Positions 5,106 through 6,191 of a stretch of DNA of 6,191 bases are shown one piece after another. The DNA is from Acholeplasmatales bacterium (GTDB lineage Bacteria; Bacillota_I; Bacilli_A; Acholeplasmatales; Anaeroplasmataceae). The notes under the pieces were generated by a model. That model did not search any database and was not told where the DNA came from. It saw nothing but the letters and a program-made list of their open reading frames with translations. The position numbers and the translations under genes are program-made. Every line of letters starts with the position of its first letter. The first letter of the stretch is position 1. The stretch is from NCBI GenBank assembly GCA_024696565.1, contig JAILGR010000173.1, positions 1 to 6,191 on the forward strand, read 5' to 3'.

Positions 5106-5822
5106 CTAATTAAATGTTGGATTATGACCAATATTAGTCATACCAAAATAATTATTACCATCTAAATTAACTCTTACTAAATAAACACCATTTTTAGGTA
5201 AATAATAATTTTTATAATCAATATTGGCAGTAGGAAAACCAATAGTTTTACCCATTTGGCTACCAATAAAAGTATTACCAGTAATTTTATATTCTCTACC
5301 TAATAATTGGTTAGCTAAACTAATATTTCCTGCACTTAAAAGCTCCTTTATATAGGTTGATGAAACCCTAACGTTATCGATTAAGATTTTATCAATTTCT
5401 TCTACTTTAAAGACTTTTTCTAAATCCTTAATAGAGCCCATACCTTTATTACCAAATCTAAAATCATAACCAAATACTAATTCTTTAACATTTAATTTTT
5501 TTAATATATTAATAAATTCATCTTTACTTAAATTAGAAAATTCTTTATTAAACTCAAAAATAATAAAATAATCAATTCCTAATTCTTTAACTATTTCTTC
5601 TTTCTTATCTATAGGCATTAATAAAGGATAATCATCTATTTGTTTTAATATAGAATCTGGATCTGGAAAAAAAGTAATTACAGCTGATTTATAATTTGAA
5701 TTTTTACATTTTTTCATCAACATTTGATGCCCTAAATGAACCCCATCAAAAGCCCCAATAGTCGCACATATACTATCTAGAGTGGGAATATTATTAAAAT
5801 CATTAATTCTAATTGTTTCCAT
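5106..5822 (-). CDS. ribF: RibF, FAD synthetase domain plus truncated riboflavin kinase domain
   Basis: RibF normally phosphorylates riboflavin to FMN (C-terminal kinase) and adenylates FMN to FAD (N-terminal nucleotidyltransferase) in the cytoplasm. The open part encodes 238 aa. The FAD synthetase domain appears whole: GAFDGVHLGHQ (23-33) with the DGxHxGH nucleotidyltransferase motif, FGYDFRFGNKGMG (117-129) and VSSTYIKELL (153-162). The kinase domain begins normally with GFPTANID (195-202) and NIGHNPTF (230-237), but the frame meets TAG at 5106-5108. The rest of the kinase, including the expected catalytic Glu, lies beyond the stops. The chosen start ATG at 5822 has GGAGG (5828-5832) five bases upstream; a TTG further up has no such support. 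The start overlaps the truB stop by 14 nt, suggesting coupling. If the stops are real and not read through, only FAD synthetase activity would be expected. Confidence 0.9.
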   Translation of the reverse strand: METIRINDFNNIPTLDSICATIGAFDGVHLGHQMLMKKCKNSNYKSAVITFFPDPDSILKQIDDYPLLMPIDKKEEIVKELGIDYFIIFEFNKEFSNLSKDEFINILKKLNVKELVFGYDFRFGNKGMGSIKDLEKVFKVEEIDKILIDNVRVSSTYIKELLSAGNISLANQLLGREYKITGNTFIGSQMGKTIGFPTANIDYKNYYLPKNGVYLVRVNLDGNNYFGMTNIGHNPTFN

Positions 5823-6191
5823 TCTTACCTCCAAATAACACCATTGGCTTATATTTATTATTACCTACAGGTTCATATATTGCTAATACGCCTTCTTTTG
5901 AATTAACATAAAATGGTTTATCAGTAATAATTTGTCTTTCGTCTAGAGCAATACCATTTTTAACTAAAGGAATTAAATAATCTTTTACATTTAGGGTATC
6001 TAATCTAATAAAATCAAATATAGATATAACCTTATCTTTTGTTAAATCTTCTAATTTAATAGAGTCATCTATTTTATAATTACCACTTCTAACTCTTCTT
6101 AAATCCTTTAAGATTCCATATCCATTAAGTAATTCTCCTAAGTCTCTAGCCATACTTCTAACATAATAACCTTTAGTAACATCTACATAAA
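5809..6191 (-). CDS. truB: tRNA pseudouridine-55 synthase TruB, C-terminal part
   Basis: TruB converts uridine 55 of the tRNA T-loop to pseudouridine. Only the last 126 codons are in the window. The frame is open to the edge, and the 12 codons before the first internal Met belong to the protein, so that Met (6153) is not the start. The family motif KGYYVRSMARDLGE is seen at the window edge (compare KGTYIRxLARDLG), followed by LRRVRSGNYKIDDSI. The catalytic Asp region lies upstream, outside the window. The remaining roughly 80 residues, ending VLFGGKNGNN, fit the short C-terminal PUA-like extension of bacterial TruB. The TAG stop at 5809-5811 lies 14 nt inside ribF. Order truB-ribF-rpsO is the common Firmicutes arrangement. 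Confidence 0.93.
   Translation of the reverse strand, partial: YVDVTKGYYVRSMARDLGELLNGYGILKDLRRVRSGNYKIDDSIKLEDLTKDKVISIFDFIRLDTLNVKDYLIPLVKNGIALDERQIITDKPFYVNSKEGVLAIYEPVGNNKYKPMVLFGGKNGNN
5828..5832 (-). promoter_or_regulatory. Ribosome-binding site that fixes the ribF start
   Basis: The minus strand reads GGAGG, TAAGA, ATG, placing the ribF start at 5822. The site lies inside the last truB codons (Gly-Gly-Lys-Asn region), so ribosomes finishing truB pass directly over it. A TTG codon at 5834 overlaps this site and is not a credible start. Confidence 0.85.

Noticed and set aside
5820..5834. RibF start at the TTG at 5834
   Set aside because: The TTG overlaps the GGAGG that serves the ATG at 5822, and RibF proteins begin near METIRIND; no ribosome-binding site supports the TTG.
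1..6191. CRISPR array, tRNA, rRNA, insertion sequence or phage genes
   Set aside because: No direct-repeat array, cloverleaf-like segment, transposase or integrase motif, or target-site duplication was seen on reading both strands.

Overview
The window looks like chromosomal DNA from a low-G+C anaerobic Firmicutes-type bacterium (Clostridia or an Erysipelotrichia-like lineage; I cannot place it more precisely). The evidence is the A+T-rich composition, strong AGGAGG ribosome-binding sites, the truB-ribF-rpsO gene order, and an oxygen-sensitive [FeFe] hydrogenase. All intact genes lie on the minus strand, so transcription runs from the high coordinates to the low ones.

Layout in the direction of transcription: the 3' part of truB (6191-5809, cut by the window edge); ribF (5822-4920), whose frame is interrupted by two in-frame stop codons near its end; a promoter and structured leader for rpsO (4904-4796); rpsO (4795-4526) with an intrinsic terminator; a 214-bp gap holding that terminator, an A-tract and a good promoter; hydC-hydB-hydA (4311-157); and a hairpin terminator able to act on both strands (121-157). 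The first 97 bases are a perfect inverted copy of an internal piece of hydA.

HydC (NuoE-like), HydB (NuoF-like with extra iron-sulfur domains) and HydA (the H-cluster catalytic subunit) together match the trimeric NAD-linked, probably electron-bifurcating [FeFe] hydrogenase. In characterised members it couples NADH and reduced ferredoxin oxidation to H2 formation, or the reverse. The three genes are tightly packed (1-nt overlap hydC/hydB, 13-nt gap hydB/hydA) and appear to form one operon with its own promoter. The maturases HydE, HydF and HydG are not in the window. The truB-ribF-rpsO part is the end of the widespread translation cluster (nusA-infB-rbfA-truB-ribF-rpsO). In many Firmicutes pnp follows rpsO; here the hydrogenase operon does.

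Points that most deserve a second look: the 97-bp inverted hydA copy at the very start (chimeric assembly or real inverted duplication); two in-frame stops four codons apart in an otherwise intact ribF; an rpsO leader hairpin with a G-U/G-C pair step like that recognised by S15; and an unusual cysteine pattern around the H-cluster of HydA. I see no clear sign of a wholly new system, mobile element, CRISPR array, tRNA or rRNA.
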